Shown: positions 9,639-19,930 of the stretch, piece after piece
Layout of the letters: every line of letters starts with the position of its first letter
Numbering within the stretch: the first letter of the stretch is position 1
Assembly (NCBI GenBank): GCA_021738565.1
Contig: JAIPBT010000024.1
Location: forward strand, 1-61,806
Origin: Bacteroidales bacterium
GTDB taxonomy: Bacteria > Bacteroidota > Bacteroidia > Bacteroidales > GCA-2748055
Direction of reading: 5' to 3'
Length of the DNA: 61,806 nt
Notes under the pieces: model-generated
Told to the model about the DNA's origin: nothing
The model's database searches: none
Seen by the model: the letters and a program-made list of their open reading frames with translations, nothing else
Program-made: the position numbers and the translations under genes

Positions 9639-10415
9639 CTAAAGTTCAAGCAACTCAACCCGCCTGAAATCTATGGGATGAGATTCAGATTGCAGTGAAA
9701 TGTAACCATCTTTCAGGGGCGCTCCATCCGGCATTGGGAAACCTTCCGGCACGTCATTGCCATCAATTACAGGCTTGCTGTAAGTTAACACAGTGTCGCC
9801 ATCAACCAGGTGGTGTATGATGCTGTCTCCATTTACTATGAACTCAGCCAGAACCCATTCCTCACCACGGATGGTCTTTGAAGATGAGTTGTTGCAATGC
9901 TGTGTAATAAGATTGCCATTCATATGTACATGTGTGCCGGGTGTGCAAAGATTCATGGTGGGCCTCTCCCCTGTTACGTCACCTCCAAGAAACTGTCCTT
10001 CAATGGAAACCGGGAAAGACTGATCTTTTCCAACACTGGCAGCAGATTGCGAGTGGAACATTACACCACTGTTCTTGAAAGCCCAACCCTGCCCCCCGGG
10101 AACCTGCTCTCCAACAAACCGGTATTCCACCCTCAACCTGTAATGTGAATATTTTTCTTTGAAATATATGTGTCCGAACTGGTTCGTGAATTGATCATAT
10201 TGATCATACCTGACTTTTAACAATCCATCTTCTACGCGAAATGTATTCCCAAAATTATCATTGAGATCATATCCTGCAATTTTTATGTCCCAACCATCCA
10301 GGTTTTCACCATTGAAAAGCGATATCCATTGTCCGGATTCTTCATCCGCTCCTTTCTTAACGTTGCTGCAGGAAACAATAAGCAGGGCCATGCTGAGGAT
10401 CAGAAAATACTTCAT
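9639..10415 (-). CDS. DUF1080 lipoprotein (3-keto-disaccharide hydrolase family)
   Basis: Starting at ATG 10415 the product is 258 residues with a lipobox (LLIVSC). The rest is a single DUF1080 beta-sandwich with family hallmarks WISLFNGENLDGWDI, NSGVMFHSQ, SIEGQFLGG and a C-terminal GYISLQSESHPIDFRRVELLEL. Members of this family act on 3-keto-glucosides or serve as lectin-like modules in Bacteroidota glycan loci. The conserved E-Q pair in SIEGQ and the Cys in MNLCTPG are typical. It is convergent with the DUF1080-PHP gene with a two-base gap. A longer start (10436) would precede the lipobox with extra charged residues and is less likely. Confidence 0.88.
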   Translation of the reverse strand: MKYFLILSMALLIVSCSNVKKGADEESGQWISLFNGENLDGWDIKIAGYDLNDNFGNTFRVEDGLLKVRYDQYDQFTNQFGHIYFKEKYSHYRLRVEYRFVGEQVPGGQGWAFKNSGVMFHSQSAASVGKDQSFPVSIEGQFLGGDVTGERPTMNLCTPGTHVHMNGNLITQHCNNSSSKTIRGEEWVLAEFIVNGDSIIHHLVDGDTVLTYSKPVIDGNDVPEGFPMPDGAPLKDGYISLQSESHPIDFRRVELLEL

Positions 10416-10600
10416 GTCTGTTTTGAATTGGTTCATAACAAAGATAGTTCTTTTATAGTGCCATCAACAGGCAGGTTAAACATTATATTCAGTATAATAT
10501 TGAATCAGCAGTAAAAGCAGGGTTGAAAGAATTGTGAACGTTAAATGATTTTCATAATTTTAGTCGCTTAATATCCCGAAATAAATTAAAACATTTAAAA

Positions 10601-13417
10601 ATGAGAACCATTTACAAATTTTTACCGGTGACGCTCCTGTCATTGGCTATAATAGTATTTGCCGGCTGTAACAGGTCCGGCGAAGAACTGTCCATCGACT
10701 TTGAAAAATATACACTTGAAAACGGGCTGGACGTGATCCTCCACCAGGACATGTCTGATCCTATTGTTGCCGTTGCAATACAATACCACGTCGGATCTAA
10801 CCGCGAAGAGCCGGGCAAGACTGGTTTTGCGCACCTGTTTGAACACATGATGTTCCAGCAGTCAGAAAATGTTGGCCAGGATGAGTTCTTTAAAAAAATC
10901 CAGGGGGCAGGAGGAACCCTGAACGGGGGAACCAGCCCCGATGGGACCATCTATTTTGAGGTCGTACCGAAAAATGCCGCCGAATTGGCACTCTGGCTTG
11001 AATCCGACAGAATGGGATTCCTGATCAACACCGTTACACAATCAGCATTTGCCAACCAGCAGGATGTTGTTCTCAACGAAAAAAGACAACGCGTTGACAA
11101 CAATCCATACGGGCATAACAATTACGTGATCCATAAAAACCTTTTTCCTGAAGGCCATCCATACAACTGGCAGGTTATCGGTGAAATGGAGGACCTTTTT
11201 AATGCCACTGTTTATGATGTCAAAGAATTTCACCAGAAATTCTATCTGCCGAATAATGCAACGCTTGTGGTTGCCGGCGACTTTGAAAGCGATCAAATGA
11301 AAGCTTTGATCGAAAAGTATTTTGGTGAAATCCCCGGCGGAGACAAAGTTGAGGACCTTGATCCGATACCTGTAACCCTTGACAGGACAAAACGACTGTA
11401 TCATGAGGATAACTTTGCTAAAACGCCATTGCTTACAATGGTCTGGCCAACTGTTGAGCAATACCACCCTGATGCCTATGCCCTTGATTTCCTTGCTGAG
11501 ATACTCGGGGGCAACAAAAAAGCCCCGCTTTACAAGGAACTGGTTAAGGAAAAACAGCTCTCATCACGTGTAAGTGCATACAACTATGCCATGGAACTCA
11601 GCGGCAGGTTTACCATCTCCGTACCGGCCAATGCCGAGACAAACCTGGCAAATGCAGAAGAAGCCGTATTTGACGCATTTAAGAAATTTGAAACCGAGGG
11701 CATAACGGAAACAGACCTCGAAAAGATCAAGGCCGGTCTTGAAACAGATTTCTATAACGGGATCAGTTCAGTTCTGGGCAAGTCTTACCGATTGGCCAGG
11801 TACAATGAATATGCCGGGGATCCGGACTTTGTTGCAGAAGACATTGAAAACATTAAAGCCGTGACCATTGAGGACATTGAACGCGTTTATGACAAATACA
11901 TCAAGGACAAACCCTTTGTTCTTACAAGCTTTGTCCCCAAAGGTAAAATGGAGCTTTCAGCCAATAATTGTGAGAAAGCAAAAATAGTCGAGGAAAGCGC
12001 AGACAATGTTTACAAAATTGCTGAAGTAACCCAGGAAGGAGAAGAGATTAAAAAAACTCCTTCATCATTCGACCGGTCCGTTGAACCTGAACCAGGTCCT
12101 GAACCGGTTGTTACGGCACCTGAAGTATGGAAAACATCGCTTGAAAATAAGATCAAAGTACTGGGTATTGAACACAATGAACTTCCACTGGTGCAATATT
12201 CCATCACCATGAAAGGAGGACACCTGCTGGATCCTCCGAATAAATCGGGGGTTGCCAGCCTGGTAGCTACCATGCTGATGGAAGGAACTGCGAACAAAAC
12301 ACCGGAAGAACTCGAGGAAGCAATAGACCTGCTGGGTGCTGATATTTGGATCCGTGCCGACCTTGAGTCAATTAACATTAATGTGAACGCATTGGCAAGA
12401 AACCTTAACAAAACCGTTGAACTTGTAAAAGAGATCCTGTTCGAACCAAGGTGGGATGAGGAGGAGTTTGCCATTGCAAAAATGAAGGTGATCAATAACC
12501 TGAAAAGAAATGCGGCAAATCCCAACTATATAGCCAGACAGGCTCTGAATAACCTGCTTTTTGGTGAAGGAACATTGCTTGCAACATCCACATCCGGAAC
12601 AGTTGAATCAGTGGAATCCATTACCCTTGAAGATCTTAAAAACTATTATGAAAAAGCCTTTTCTCCCACTGTAGCATCACTTCTTATCGTGGGAGATGTT
12701 GATAAACCAACCACCGATAAGTCATTCCGGACACTTGCAGCAGAATGGACTCCCCGGAAAATAGCATTCCCTGATCTTGAGGTCAATACTGAAACTCCCG
12801 ATTCAAAGATCTATTTTGTAGATTTCCCGGGGGCAAAACAATCCGTTATAAGGATTGGAAACCTGTATCAGCCAAAGGATCATCTTGAACATTATGCTGC
12901 CCATGTAGCCAACTATAAACTGGGAGGCGCTTTCAACGGAAGGCTTAATATGGTATTGAGGGAGGAAAAAGGATTTACCTATGGAGCGCGTTCAGGTTTT
13001 GATCTCAACGGATTGTATGGCTCATTTGTCGCCAGTTCAAGTGTAAGATCAGATGCCACACTGGAATCGGTGGAAATTTTCCGCGATGAGATGAGGAATT
13101 ACAGGACCGGAATACCCCTGGAAGACCTCACTTTTACCAAAGAAGCTCTCCTGAAATCAAACGCACGTAATTATGAAACGCTTTGGGCGCTGCAGGGGAT
13201 GCTAAGAGACATCGACGAATTTGATTTGCCGGGCGATTTTATTGACCGAGAGCAGGATCTATTAAGGTCAATGACTCTTGAAGAGCACATAAACCTTTGT
13301 CAAAAATTCATTAATCCTGAAAAAATGTATTATGTTGTTGTAGGTGATGCATCCACGCAATTGGAGCCTTTGGAAAATGCGGGTTTCGGAAAGCCCGAGT
13401 TGATATCACTGCAATAA
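10601..13417 (+). CDS. M16 zinc metallopeptidase, two-unit lipoprotein
   Basis: A 938-residue protein with a lipobox (FAGC) after a hydrophobic signal, so probably anchored in the periplasm. The N-terminal M16 unit has the inverted zinc motif HLFEH (His78, Glu81, His82) and a candidate third ligand Glu160 in NEKRQR. A linker near residues 490-505 is Pro/Glu rich (EPEPGPEP). The second M16 unit (~505-938) lacks the zinc motif, as is usual for the non-catalytic half. It resembles pitrilysin-type peptidases of Bacteroidota that degrade exported peptides. It is monocistronic and followed by a strong terminator. Confidence 0.93.
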   Translation: MRTIYKFLPVTLLSLAIIVFAGCNRSGEELSIDFEKYTLENGLDVILHQDMSDPIVAVAIQYHVGSNREEPGKTGFAHLFEHMMFQQSENVGQDEFFKKIQGAGGTLNGGTSPDGTIYFEVVPKNAAELALWLESDRMGFLINTVTQSAFANQQDVVLNEKRQRVDNNPYGHNNYVIHKNLFPEGHPYNWQVIGEMEDLFNATVYDVKEFHQKFYLPNNATLVVAGDFESDQMKALIEKYFGEIPGGDKVEDLDPIPVTLDRTKRLYHEDNFAKTPLLTMVWPTVEQYHPDAYALDFLAEILGGNKKAPLYKELVKEKQLSSRVSAYNYAMELSGRFTISVPANAETNLANAEEAVFDAFKKFETEGITETDLEKIKAGLETDFYNGISSVLGKSYRLARYNEYAGDPDFVAEDIENIKAVTIEDIERVYDKYIKDKPFVLTSFVPKGKMELSANNCEKAKIVEESADNVYKIAEVTQEGEEIKKTPSSFDRSVEPEPGPEPVVTAPEVWKTSLENKIKVLGIEHNELPLVQYSITMKGGHLLDPPNKSGVASLVATMLMEGTANKTPEELEEAIDLLGADIWIRADLESININVNALARNLNKTVELVKEILFEPRWDEEEFAIAKMKVINNLKRNAANPNYIARQALNNLLFGEGTLLATSTSGTVESVESITLEDLKNYYEKAFSPTVASLLIVGDVDKPTTDKSFRTLAAEWTPRKIAFPDLEVNTETPDSKIYFVDFPGAKQSVIRIGNLYQPKDHLEHYAAHVANYKLGGAFNGRLNMVLREEKGFTYGARSGFDLNGLYGSFVASSSVRSDATLESVEIFRDEMRNYRTGIPLEDLTFTKEALLKSNARNYETLWALQGMLRDIDEFDLPGDFIDREQDLLRSMTLEEHINLCQKFINPEKMYYVVVGDASTQLEPLENAGFGKPELISLQ

Positions 13418-13439
13418 ATACCAGACATTGCTAAAAAAG

Positions 13440-13476
13440 TTGCGGTTGCCTCAAATGAGGTAACCGCAATTTTTTT
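13440..13476 (+). terminator. Rho-independent terminator after the M16 peptidase gene
   Basis: A 13-bp stem (TTGCGGTTGCCTC against GAGGTAACCGCAA, one G-T wobble) with loop AAAT is followed by seven T. It lies 22 bases after the stop of the M16 gene. Confidence 0.9.
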
Positions 13477-13547
13477 ACAGAAATACTGCTGAAACCGGGA
13501 GGATTACCGGGAACCCGGGTTATGGAGGTGGCTACAGGCAAACACGC

Positions 13548-14462
13548 CTAATTCACCTCCCAGCCAAAATCAATGTATTCCCAATCTATCTTTTCACCAT
13601 TGATGCGGACCATCAGGTAACCTTCTTCCAAACCGTCTTTCGGACCGTCCCACCATCGAGCTGATACTGCACCACCTGTAATAAAATGAATGCCATCGAT
13701 ATACACCTCCTCCAGGATGTGCAGGTGACCCTGCAACACAAGTTTAAGGTTGTAACCCTCAAACAGGTCAAGCACCTCCCTGGAATTCTCAACCACCAAT
13801 CCACTGGCGTTCTGAGCAAGGGATCCTTCCCTTATCTGGGCATAAGCTGTGACGAAAGGAATGTGGGTTACAACAACCACAGGTGTTTCTTTATCAATGT
13901 TCTCAAGATCCTGCTTCAACCATTCGATCTGGACAGAATCAACATGACCAAAATATCTCCTTTCCTCAGTCTCCTCAACTGAATCCAGGATATAGAATTT
14001 CCAGCCCTTATGATCAAAACTGTAAAACCTCTTTCCAATTTTTGCTTCATACATTTTATGGCCATAAAGTTCGTGGGTCCGGTCTATTCCGCTCTTTTCA
14101 TAGATCCCAAATTCTTCATGGTTCCCAAGGGTATTGTATACCGGCATATTGAACCCCTTTTCCATTTTCAGGTACAGGTCATATAATTCAGTGGCCGTTT
14201 CTTCAGTCTGCCCGAGTGCATCTGATATCTGATCACCGCCGGTGATCACAAATTCCGGGGCAGCTTTATTCACATGATCAATGGCAGCCTGGAAACCTTT
14301 GTCGGCATTTTTACCATACTCAACATGGGTATCCGTTAAAAATGCAAATGTGAAACCTTCATCTCCGGAAGAAGTTCCGGATCCGGCATTGTTGGAACAG
14401 GATGAATACGTTGTCAAAAGGATTGCTAAAACAACAACTTTCAGATATTTAATAAATGTCAT
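13548..14462 (-). CDS. Calcineurin-like metallophosphoesterase lipoprotein
   Basis: A 304-residue exported protein with signal and lipobox (YSSC). All five metallophosphoesterase motifs are present: D-x-H in LTDTHVEYG, GGDQISD, GNHEEFG, VVVTHIPF and GHLHI. It would bind a di-metal centre and hydrolyse a phosphoester in the periplasm; the substrate cannot be told. The ATG at 14462 is preferred over a TTG at 14468. It is separated from the M16 gene by the terminator at 13440, so it is an independent unit. Confidence 0.9.
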   Translation of the reverse strand: MTFIKYLKVVVLAILLTTYSSCSNNAGSGTSSGDEGFTFAFLTDTHVEYGKNADKGFQAAIDHVNKAAPEFVITGGDQISDALGQTEETATELYDLYLKMEKGFNMPVYNTLGNHEEFGIYEKSGIDRTHELYGHKMYEAKIGKRFYSFDHKGWKFYILDSVEETEERRYFGHVDSVQIEWLKQDLENIDKETPVVVVTHIPFVTAYAQIREGSLAQNASGLVVENSREVLDLFEGYNLKLVLQGHLHILEEVYIDGIHFITGGAVSARWWDGPKDGLEEGYLMVRINGEKIDWEYIDFGWEVN

Positions 14463-14584
14463 GGTCAAATATTATGATTTATTACAAATGTTATTAAAGA
14501 TTGAACTGGTCTCTGTGCACTGTTATTGGATAAATTTATGAACTAAATTTAAAGAATTCAATAGCAGGTATTTTTTTACCCGGA

Positions 14585-17500
14585 TTACTGGTATATCAGT
14601 TTCAATGTTCTGCCCGACGACCCAGTCCGAAAACGGACAAAATAGATTCCCGGCTCAATTGCATTGCCAGGCTGCCATTTCAGTGTATGCGGACCTGCCG
14701 GATAGTCCCTTTCCTGGATTTTATCCACAAGTCTGCCGGTAATGGCATAGAACTCAATGGCAATCTTTTCCGGTTGATCCAGTTTAAAATGAATAAATGT
14801 TTCCTCCTTGAATGGCGAGGGAAATGCCCTTGGTTCAAAAGTCGAAGCTTTTACATTCACATTTGTTTCTATTGATTCAAAAGTGCTGTTTCGGATGCAT
14901 GGAGTACCGTTAAACACCTCAGAAATTGTCCAGCTTCCGGGTAATGCATTATCAAGTCCCGGGTTGATCAGCTCCAGTGTTGCACCTGTTCCTTTGGCGC
15001 CTTCCGGCCAGGGTGCCTCACTTTTGAAAATCACGTAATCGTGAAGTTCTCCTTTTTGATCATACAATGCAACACCATCCCCTTCAGCATTCAATCCAAA
15101 TGGCAGGTTGCCATGTACCCTTCCTGGTTCAGGAAAGAACCTTTTGAAGTCGGGCAGACTGGTGCTTAAAACCATATACCCGTTCACGGGCAGAAGGGTC
15201 CCTTCCGGAATATAAAAACTGTCTCGGCTGTAACCATCTGAAATTGACCAGCCCGAAAGGTCTGCCCGCATTCCGGAATTGTTGTACAATTCAACCCAGT
15301 CGTCTGTGTCTCTATTTGGATGCGATGCATAGTTTATCTCATTGATAACAATGTCAACAGTAGAATCAATTTCTTCAAAAACAGCTATGAAGGTTGCAGC
15401 CCGGCCCATACCATAATTAAAAACAGCCGTATCCCCGTTATAATCTCCTGCCCAGTGGGAAAAGGCATAGCCTGGAGCAGGAATGGCTCTTAATTTGACC
15501 GGTATATCCTTAAAATAAAGTCCCGTAAAGGGATATTTTCTCAGATCAACCGAATTCAAACGAACATGCCCGGCCTTTGCATCGGATACATTGACACCAA
15601 TTTCCAGCGTATCCTGAATTTTAAAGCGCTCCATCAGATGCTGTCGCATATACGTGGGGCGCTCCCTAAAATACTCTCTGATCCTCTCAACACTTGCAAG
15701 CCAGTTTGGGAAGCTTAACCAGTTATTCGGATCCCCGATCCACCTGTCATAATGAGTGGGGCCCTCACTGTAGAGCCGGCGTTCAAATGAATCAATAACC
15801 GGTATCACATGATCAGGAGAAAAAGTTGTATTCATCCTGTCAGCAAATTCATTGATGAATTGCCGCCTGAAATTATCATTATCGATCAATGAATTGATCA
15901 TCGAAACTGCCCAGTCCTGGTTGGCCCAGTTCCTGACCGGTCCTTCTCCAAAGGAGAACTCCAGTGTATTGTATTCATATGCTTGGTGATCCCATATCGA
16001 ATAACCGAAATCGGTGTCAAAACTAATCCACCGGAACAAAGAGCCGGGGGCACTGGTTGACCAGAATTTGATGTTGTTGCCCGGCCAGTCCTTGTTGTTG
16101 ATGAATACGTTCAATACCCAGTAACGCATGTAATTATCTACATCCATCATACCCTGAACGTTGCGGAATTTCTGATAATCATCCAGGTTATTTGTAGTTA
16201 CGTAATCATAGAGCTTTTTGTATGAATCCACTGTTCCGTGCACCAGCCATCCATTCCCCTGAAGAATGTTCACCGAATCAGCATATACATAATGATTTGA
16301 AGCTATGAAGTGTTCATTGACCTTTTCACGCATATTGATGAATCCCCAGTAATCACCATTCAAATACATCACATACGGCTGGTAGGCCTGATGGTCTATA
16401 TCCATCTCCGCTGCCAGCCAGCCTGTCAGGGCATCCCTGAAATTACCATTGCACCAGTCGTTCCCGCTGTTTCGCAAAACAAAAGCCTCAAACTCATCAA
16501 TCTCTTTTTCCCTGAAAAGTGGATATGAAAAGCTTCCGTTGCCATAATTTTTCCTTGCGAAGAATGACATCGATTTCTGTGGATGCGCCCTTGACCATCC
16601 TCCGAATATCTTTGTGCCCGCATCCTGTGAAAGCAACAGTTGCTCTTCTTTATTGTAAATTTCGAGATGCGCCGGCCTCTCCCAGTCCTGCCAGAAATTT
16701 GCGCCATGGTAGGGCGCTTCTTCGCTGGCATTGGGCCCCATTACATAAATGCCCTCATTGTAATCCCACAGATCGTATGGGTCCATCGATACGGATATCA
16801 TTGGCAATTCATGACCTTCACCACTGAATATGGTGCGGGTTGAAACTGGCCCCGGCAAATTGTTGTACCTGTAGATCCTTGCTTTCACCACTGTGGTTTT
16901 ACCGATACTGAGGTATCCCCTGAAAATATTTGAAGATCCATCAGGAACCGATCCGTCGGTAGTGTACCTGATCAAACCATCTTCCATATCAGACTCAAGA
17001 ACGACCCTCTGTTCGCCATTGAACACAATATCCTGCAGTACAATCCTAACCGAGTCCGAAATATAATCAATGGAATAATCCGTTCCATTCGCTGCTCCCG
17101 GTGTCGGGATCTCATAATATCCATAAACACCGGCCGTATCGGGTACCCTCCCGTAGGAAAAATCAGTTGGTAATTTGATGTTTGCAATTTGATCTACAAT
17201 ATTGCCATTGCCGTCAGATAGAAAGATGGCCTCCCCTTCTGATTTTATCCTGAAATTCGTATGCGGATACTTGTCTTTTATAACAAAATATGAATTCCCG
17301 TACACCAGGTCATCCCGGAAATTGTTGTATCCAAGTAAAAAGAAGGGGATTGCACTCATATCAGATGATGACCTGCTTATGTTATGAACCTCAATGGCCA
17401 GGACATTGGATCCATCCCGGAGCAGATCAAACCTTTTTGTAAAGAAATATCCTTCCGGCTGTAATCCGGTATACATTCCGGCCTCCTTTGCTGCACCTGC

Positions 17501-18163
17501 AGGCGCATTATAATTCACAACACGGCCGGAATCTCCCATGTTGGGACTGCGCGCGATCTCGGTCCCGTTCAGGTATGCCACAAACCCGTCATCATAATCC
17601 ATGAAGAGGGCCCCGTCGGTTACTTCTTCAAATGATTCAATCTCAAATTCCTTTTGCATATACAGAGCCAATGCCGGAGAAATTATCGTGGAATCATCAT
17701 CATCTCCATAGCCTATTCCGCTTTTCCCTGTCATCCAGTCACTTGTATAATCCAAGTCGTATTTCCATTGATCACTCAGTTCTTCGTCAGGTATGTGGTA
17801 CCTCCATTCTTCACCGGTGTTGATCACAGTGTACCAGTAAGAAAGGTCTGTGTAAATATCCCTTCCGGATGCAAATACCACGAAGTATGAATCGCCTGTA
17901 AGCTTAATGTCAGGCAGGTTCCATTTCTTCAGCATGGAAAGATCATCAGACAACCAGTAATCGCCCAGTGAAATTGTCTCCTCGCCTGCATTATGAAGTT
18001 CAATCCAGTCGGGGTAATCGTTGAATTGATCTTCCAGGGTGGAAGCATTGGAGGCCATGAACTCGTTAAGTATCAACTGGCCTTGTGCTGAGGGTAAAAA
18101 TAATAAACCCAGCAGCAGAACATACCAACGGATTGGTTTTATATGTGCAGTTACTATTGTCAT
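14585..18163 (-). CDS. T9SS-secreted CotH-like protein with lamin-tail domains
   Basis: A giant 1192-residue secreted protein with signal peptide ~1-28 (SAQGQ). The order is: a lamin-tail domain (LILNEFMASNAS) with an inserted sandwich, a chitobiase C-terminal-type repeat (~370-440, IRYTTDGSVPDGS), a CotH kinase-like domain (~450-830, with KIFGGWSRAHPQKSMSFFARKNYG), an InlB-B-like repeat (FSHWAGDYNGD), a second lamin-tail domain (INEINYASHPNRDTDDWVEL) and a T9SS type A sorting domain in the last ~80 residues ending LKLIYQ. CotH proteins phosphorylate other proteins in spore coats; a secreted version is common in Bacteroidota but its target is unknown. It stands alone, minus strand. Confidence 0.88.
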   Translation of the reverse strand: MTIVTAHIKPIRWYVLLLGLLFLPSAQGQLILNEFMASNASTLEDQFNDYPDWIELHNAGEETISLGDYWLSDDLSMLKKWNLPDIKLTGDSYFVVFASGRDIYTDLSYWYTVINTGEEWRYHIPDEELSDQWKYDLDYTSDWMTGKSGIGYGDDDDSTIISPALALYMQKEFEIESFEEVTDGALFMDYDDGFVAYLNGTEIARSPNMGDSGRVVNYNAPAGAAKEAGMYTGLQPEGYFFTKRFDLLRDGSNVLAIEVHNISRSSSDMSAIPFFLLGYNNFRDDLVYGNSYFVIKDKYPHTNFRIKSEGEAIFLSDGNGNIVDQIANIKLPTDFSYGRVPDTAGVYGYYEIPTPGAANGTDYSIDYISDSVRIVLQDIVFNGEQRVVLESDMEDGLIRYTTDGSVPDGSSNIFRGYLSIGKTTVVKARIYRYNNLPGPVSTRTIFSGEGHELPMISVSMDPYDLWDYNEGIYVMGPNASEEAPYHGANFWQDWERPAHLEIYNKEEQLLLSQDAGTKIFGGWSRAHPQKSMSFFARKNYGNGSFSYPLFREKEIDEFEAFVLRNSGNDWCNGNFRDALTGWLAAEMDIDHQAYQPYVMYLNGDYWGFINMREKVNEHFIASNHYVYADSVNILQGNGWLVHGTVDSYKKLYDYVTTNNLDDYQKFRNVQGMMDVDNYMRYWVLNVFINNKDWPGNNIKFWSTSAPGSLFRWISFDTDFGYSIWDHQAYEYNTLEFSFGEGPVRNWANQDWAVSMINSLIDNDNFRRQFINEFADRMNTTFSPDHVIPVIDSFERRLYSEGPTHYDRWIGDPNNWLSFPNWLASVERIREYFRERPTYMRQHLMERFKIQDTLEIGVNVSDAKAGHVRLNSVDLRKYPFTGLYFKDIPVKLRAIPAPGYAFSHWAGDYNGDTAVFNYGMGRAATFIAVFEEIDSTVDIVINEINYASHPNRDTDDWVELYNNSGMRADLSGWSISDGYSRDSFYIPEGTLLPVNGYMVLSTSLPDFKRFFPEPGRVHGNLPFGLNAEGDGVALYDQKGELHDYVIFKSEAPWPEGAKGTGATLELINPGLDNALPGSWTISEVFNGTPCIRNSTFESIETNVNVKASTFEPRAFPSPFKEETFIHFKLDQPEKIAIEFYAITGRLVDKIQERDYPAGPHTLKWQPGNAIEPGIYFVRFRTGSSGRTLKLIYQ

Positions 18164-18339
18164 CTATACAAATTCTGTTGAATGGAATATGGGAGAATTA
18201 CCTGTATTGCAAAGATAAAGGTTTCCATGAAGAATTATCCTTTCTTGCTCACATTATGAACAGGACTGGTAATCGTCAATCCCGGATCATTCAATTCAAA
18301 ATATTTCTCTGCCCGGGAGAGACAAAAAAAATACCGGGA

Positions 18340-18834
18340 TCACATGGGTTTGATATTCGAAATGTTCTTCCCTTTCCTGTTGAATTTGCTTTTTACAGTT
18401 CTCCTGTGTCCATCCGGATGTTTCCATTCCGCATTCTTCCGGAAAGAAGATGGAATGAAAGTGAACTTAATACCGAATTTTCGTGCCAGCAATTCAAGAC
18501 CAATTAATGAAACAGCTCCTCCCGGTATAATAACTGCAGTAGTAAATACTGAAAAGCGCCCGACATCCTTCAGTTGCTCAATTGCTTCCAGAACCTCTTC
18601 TTCTGTAGGAGGCACGGTGCGCTCATTCATTTTCAGTTTGTGCTCCAGCAATTTAAAGAATGATCGTGCCATTTCCCTGGTTTCCATGGCTTCATTCCCT
18701 ATTTTCTTCATCCCCAATTCAATATACCTTCTTGCCCTTTCCGCAAATTCATCATGGTCTCCCAGGCTGTGATCAGCATGAGGTCTTCTTCTCCTGCTTA
18801 TGTGCTTTACTTTGCTGAATATCCTTCTGAACAT
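18340..18834 (-). CDS. Small LETM1-like protein
   Basis: A 164-residue protein (from ATG 18834; a GTG at 18843 is possible). It is highly basic at both ends. The region from about 60 to 145 (REMARSFFKLLEHKL, then FTTAVIIPGGAVSLIGLEL and FTFIPSSFRK) resembles the core of the LETM1 family: a hydrophobic helix with a Pro-Gly break followed by P-S-x-F. LETM1 proteins are ion-homeostasis membrane proteins. This short bacterial form is not characterised, and I have not been able to confirm the match. It is preceded by the SDR gene on the same strand with a ~37-base gap. Confidence 0.55.
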   Translation of the reverse strand: MFRRIFSKVKHISRRRRPHADHSLGDHDEFAERARRYIELGMKKIGNEAMETREMARSFFKLLEHKLKMNERTVPPTEEEVLEAIEQLKDVGRFSVFTTAVIIPGGAVSLIGLELLARKFGIKFTFIPSSFRKNAEWKHPDGHRRTVKSKFNRKGKNISNIKPM

Positions 18835-18870
18835 CGTGTGCACTGCTTAATCGTAAGATATATTTTGCCT

Positions 18871-19878
18871 TTATGCTGTACCGGATACATTTTTCACAAT
18901 CGCATCCATCAACTTTCGGTTGTTTTCCTCGATTGCCATTCTTTCCGGTTTTTCCTCGAACCACCTTATCGTTCTCTCAATCCCCTGCCTGAAAGGAATG
19001 GTCGCAACAAAACCGGGAACAAATCGCTTGATCTTTGAATTGTCAAATACAACGCTTGCCGATTTATCTCCGATCAGATTTCCCCGCATCCAGTCCATGC
19101 CAAGTTGATCGGCAATCCTGCATATGGTATCTGAAGAAACATGCAGTATATTTGCCTTTACGCCTGCTGCTTCAGCAACAGCCTCATAGATCTGGTTCCA
19201 GTTCAGCACCTCATCAGAGGTGATATGAAAACTCTGTCCGATAGCCTGCTGATGGCCCAGCAAACCTGTAAAACCTTTGGCAAAATCATCGGAATGGGTC
19301 ACCGTCCATAATGAGGAACCGTCGCCATGTACGATCACGGGCAATCCCTTTTTCATCCTGTCAACAATGGTGTAATCCTCCCAACTTCCAACCGCAACCG
19401 GGATCACAGTATCATAGGTATGGGATGGCCGCACAATGGTCACCGGGAATCCTTCCTCCCTGTATGCCCTCATCAAAGTCTCCTCGCAGGCAATTTTGTC
19501 TCTGGAATAATCCCAGAATGGATTTGCCAGCGGTGTGGATTCTGTTATCAGATAATGTGACTGGGGTTTCTGATAAGCAGAAGCAGAACTTATAAAAACA
19601 TATTGCTTTGTCCTCCCCCTGAAAATATCAATATCCTTTTGCACATCCTCGGGGGTAAAGGCGATGAAATTGGCAACCACATCAAAACTCATCCCTTTAA
19701 TCGCCTTGATAACCTCTTCCGGTTTGTGATAATCCGCTTTGATGGAAACCGCACCTGCAAGACCTGGTTTTGTAATATTTCCCCTGTTCAAAAGAAAAAG
19801 TTCGATTCCGTTTCGAAGTGCCAGACGGGAACAGGCTGTAGAAATATTGCCTGTACCACCGATAAATAATACTCTCAT
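18871..19878 (-). CDS. NAD-dependent epimerase/dehydratase (extended SDR)
   Basis: Cytosolic enzyme of 335 residues from ATG 19878, where MRVLFIGGTGNIS gives a perfect Rossmann start. An upstream extension of the frame to 19953 has no homology-like content. It has the GGTGNIS nucleotide-binding loop and a YVFISSASAYQ segment followed by a long insertion. The usual Tyr-x3-Lys may be YSRDKIACE (~150). The C-terminal part (WNQIYEAVAEAAG) fits atypical extended SDRs that handle nucleotide or free sugars. The substrate is unknown. It follows an AI-2E permease gene on the same strand after ~52 bases. Confidence 0.82.
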   Translation of the reverse strand: MRVLFIGGTGNISTACSRLALRNGIELFLLNRGNITKPGLAGAVSIKADYHKPEEVIKAIKGMSFDVVANFIAFTPEDVQKDIDIFRGRTKQYVFISSASAYQKPQSHYLITESTPLANPFWDYSRDKIACEETLMRAYREEGFPVTIVRPSHTYDTVIPVAVGSWEDYTIVDRMKKGLPVIVHGDGSSLWTVTHSDDFAKGFTGLLGHQQAIGQSFHITSDEVLNWNQIYEAVAEAAGVKANILHVSSDTICRIADQLGMDWMRGNLIGDKSASVVFDNSKIKRFVPGFVATIPFRQGIERTIRWFEEKPERMAIEENNRKLMDAIVKNVSGTA

Positions 19879-19930
19879 AGGTTCATCTTTTAGCGGGAAA
19901 ATTAATAAATTATCTGTTGGGAGTAAAATT

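Noticed and set aside
18164-18339. Possible terminator between the LETM1-like and CotH-like genes
   Set aside because: No stable stem with a T run was found on the minus strand.
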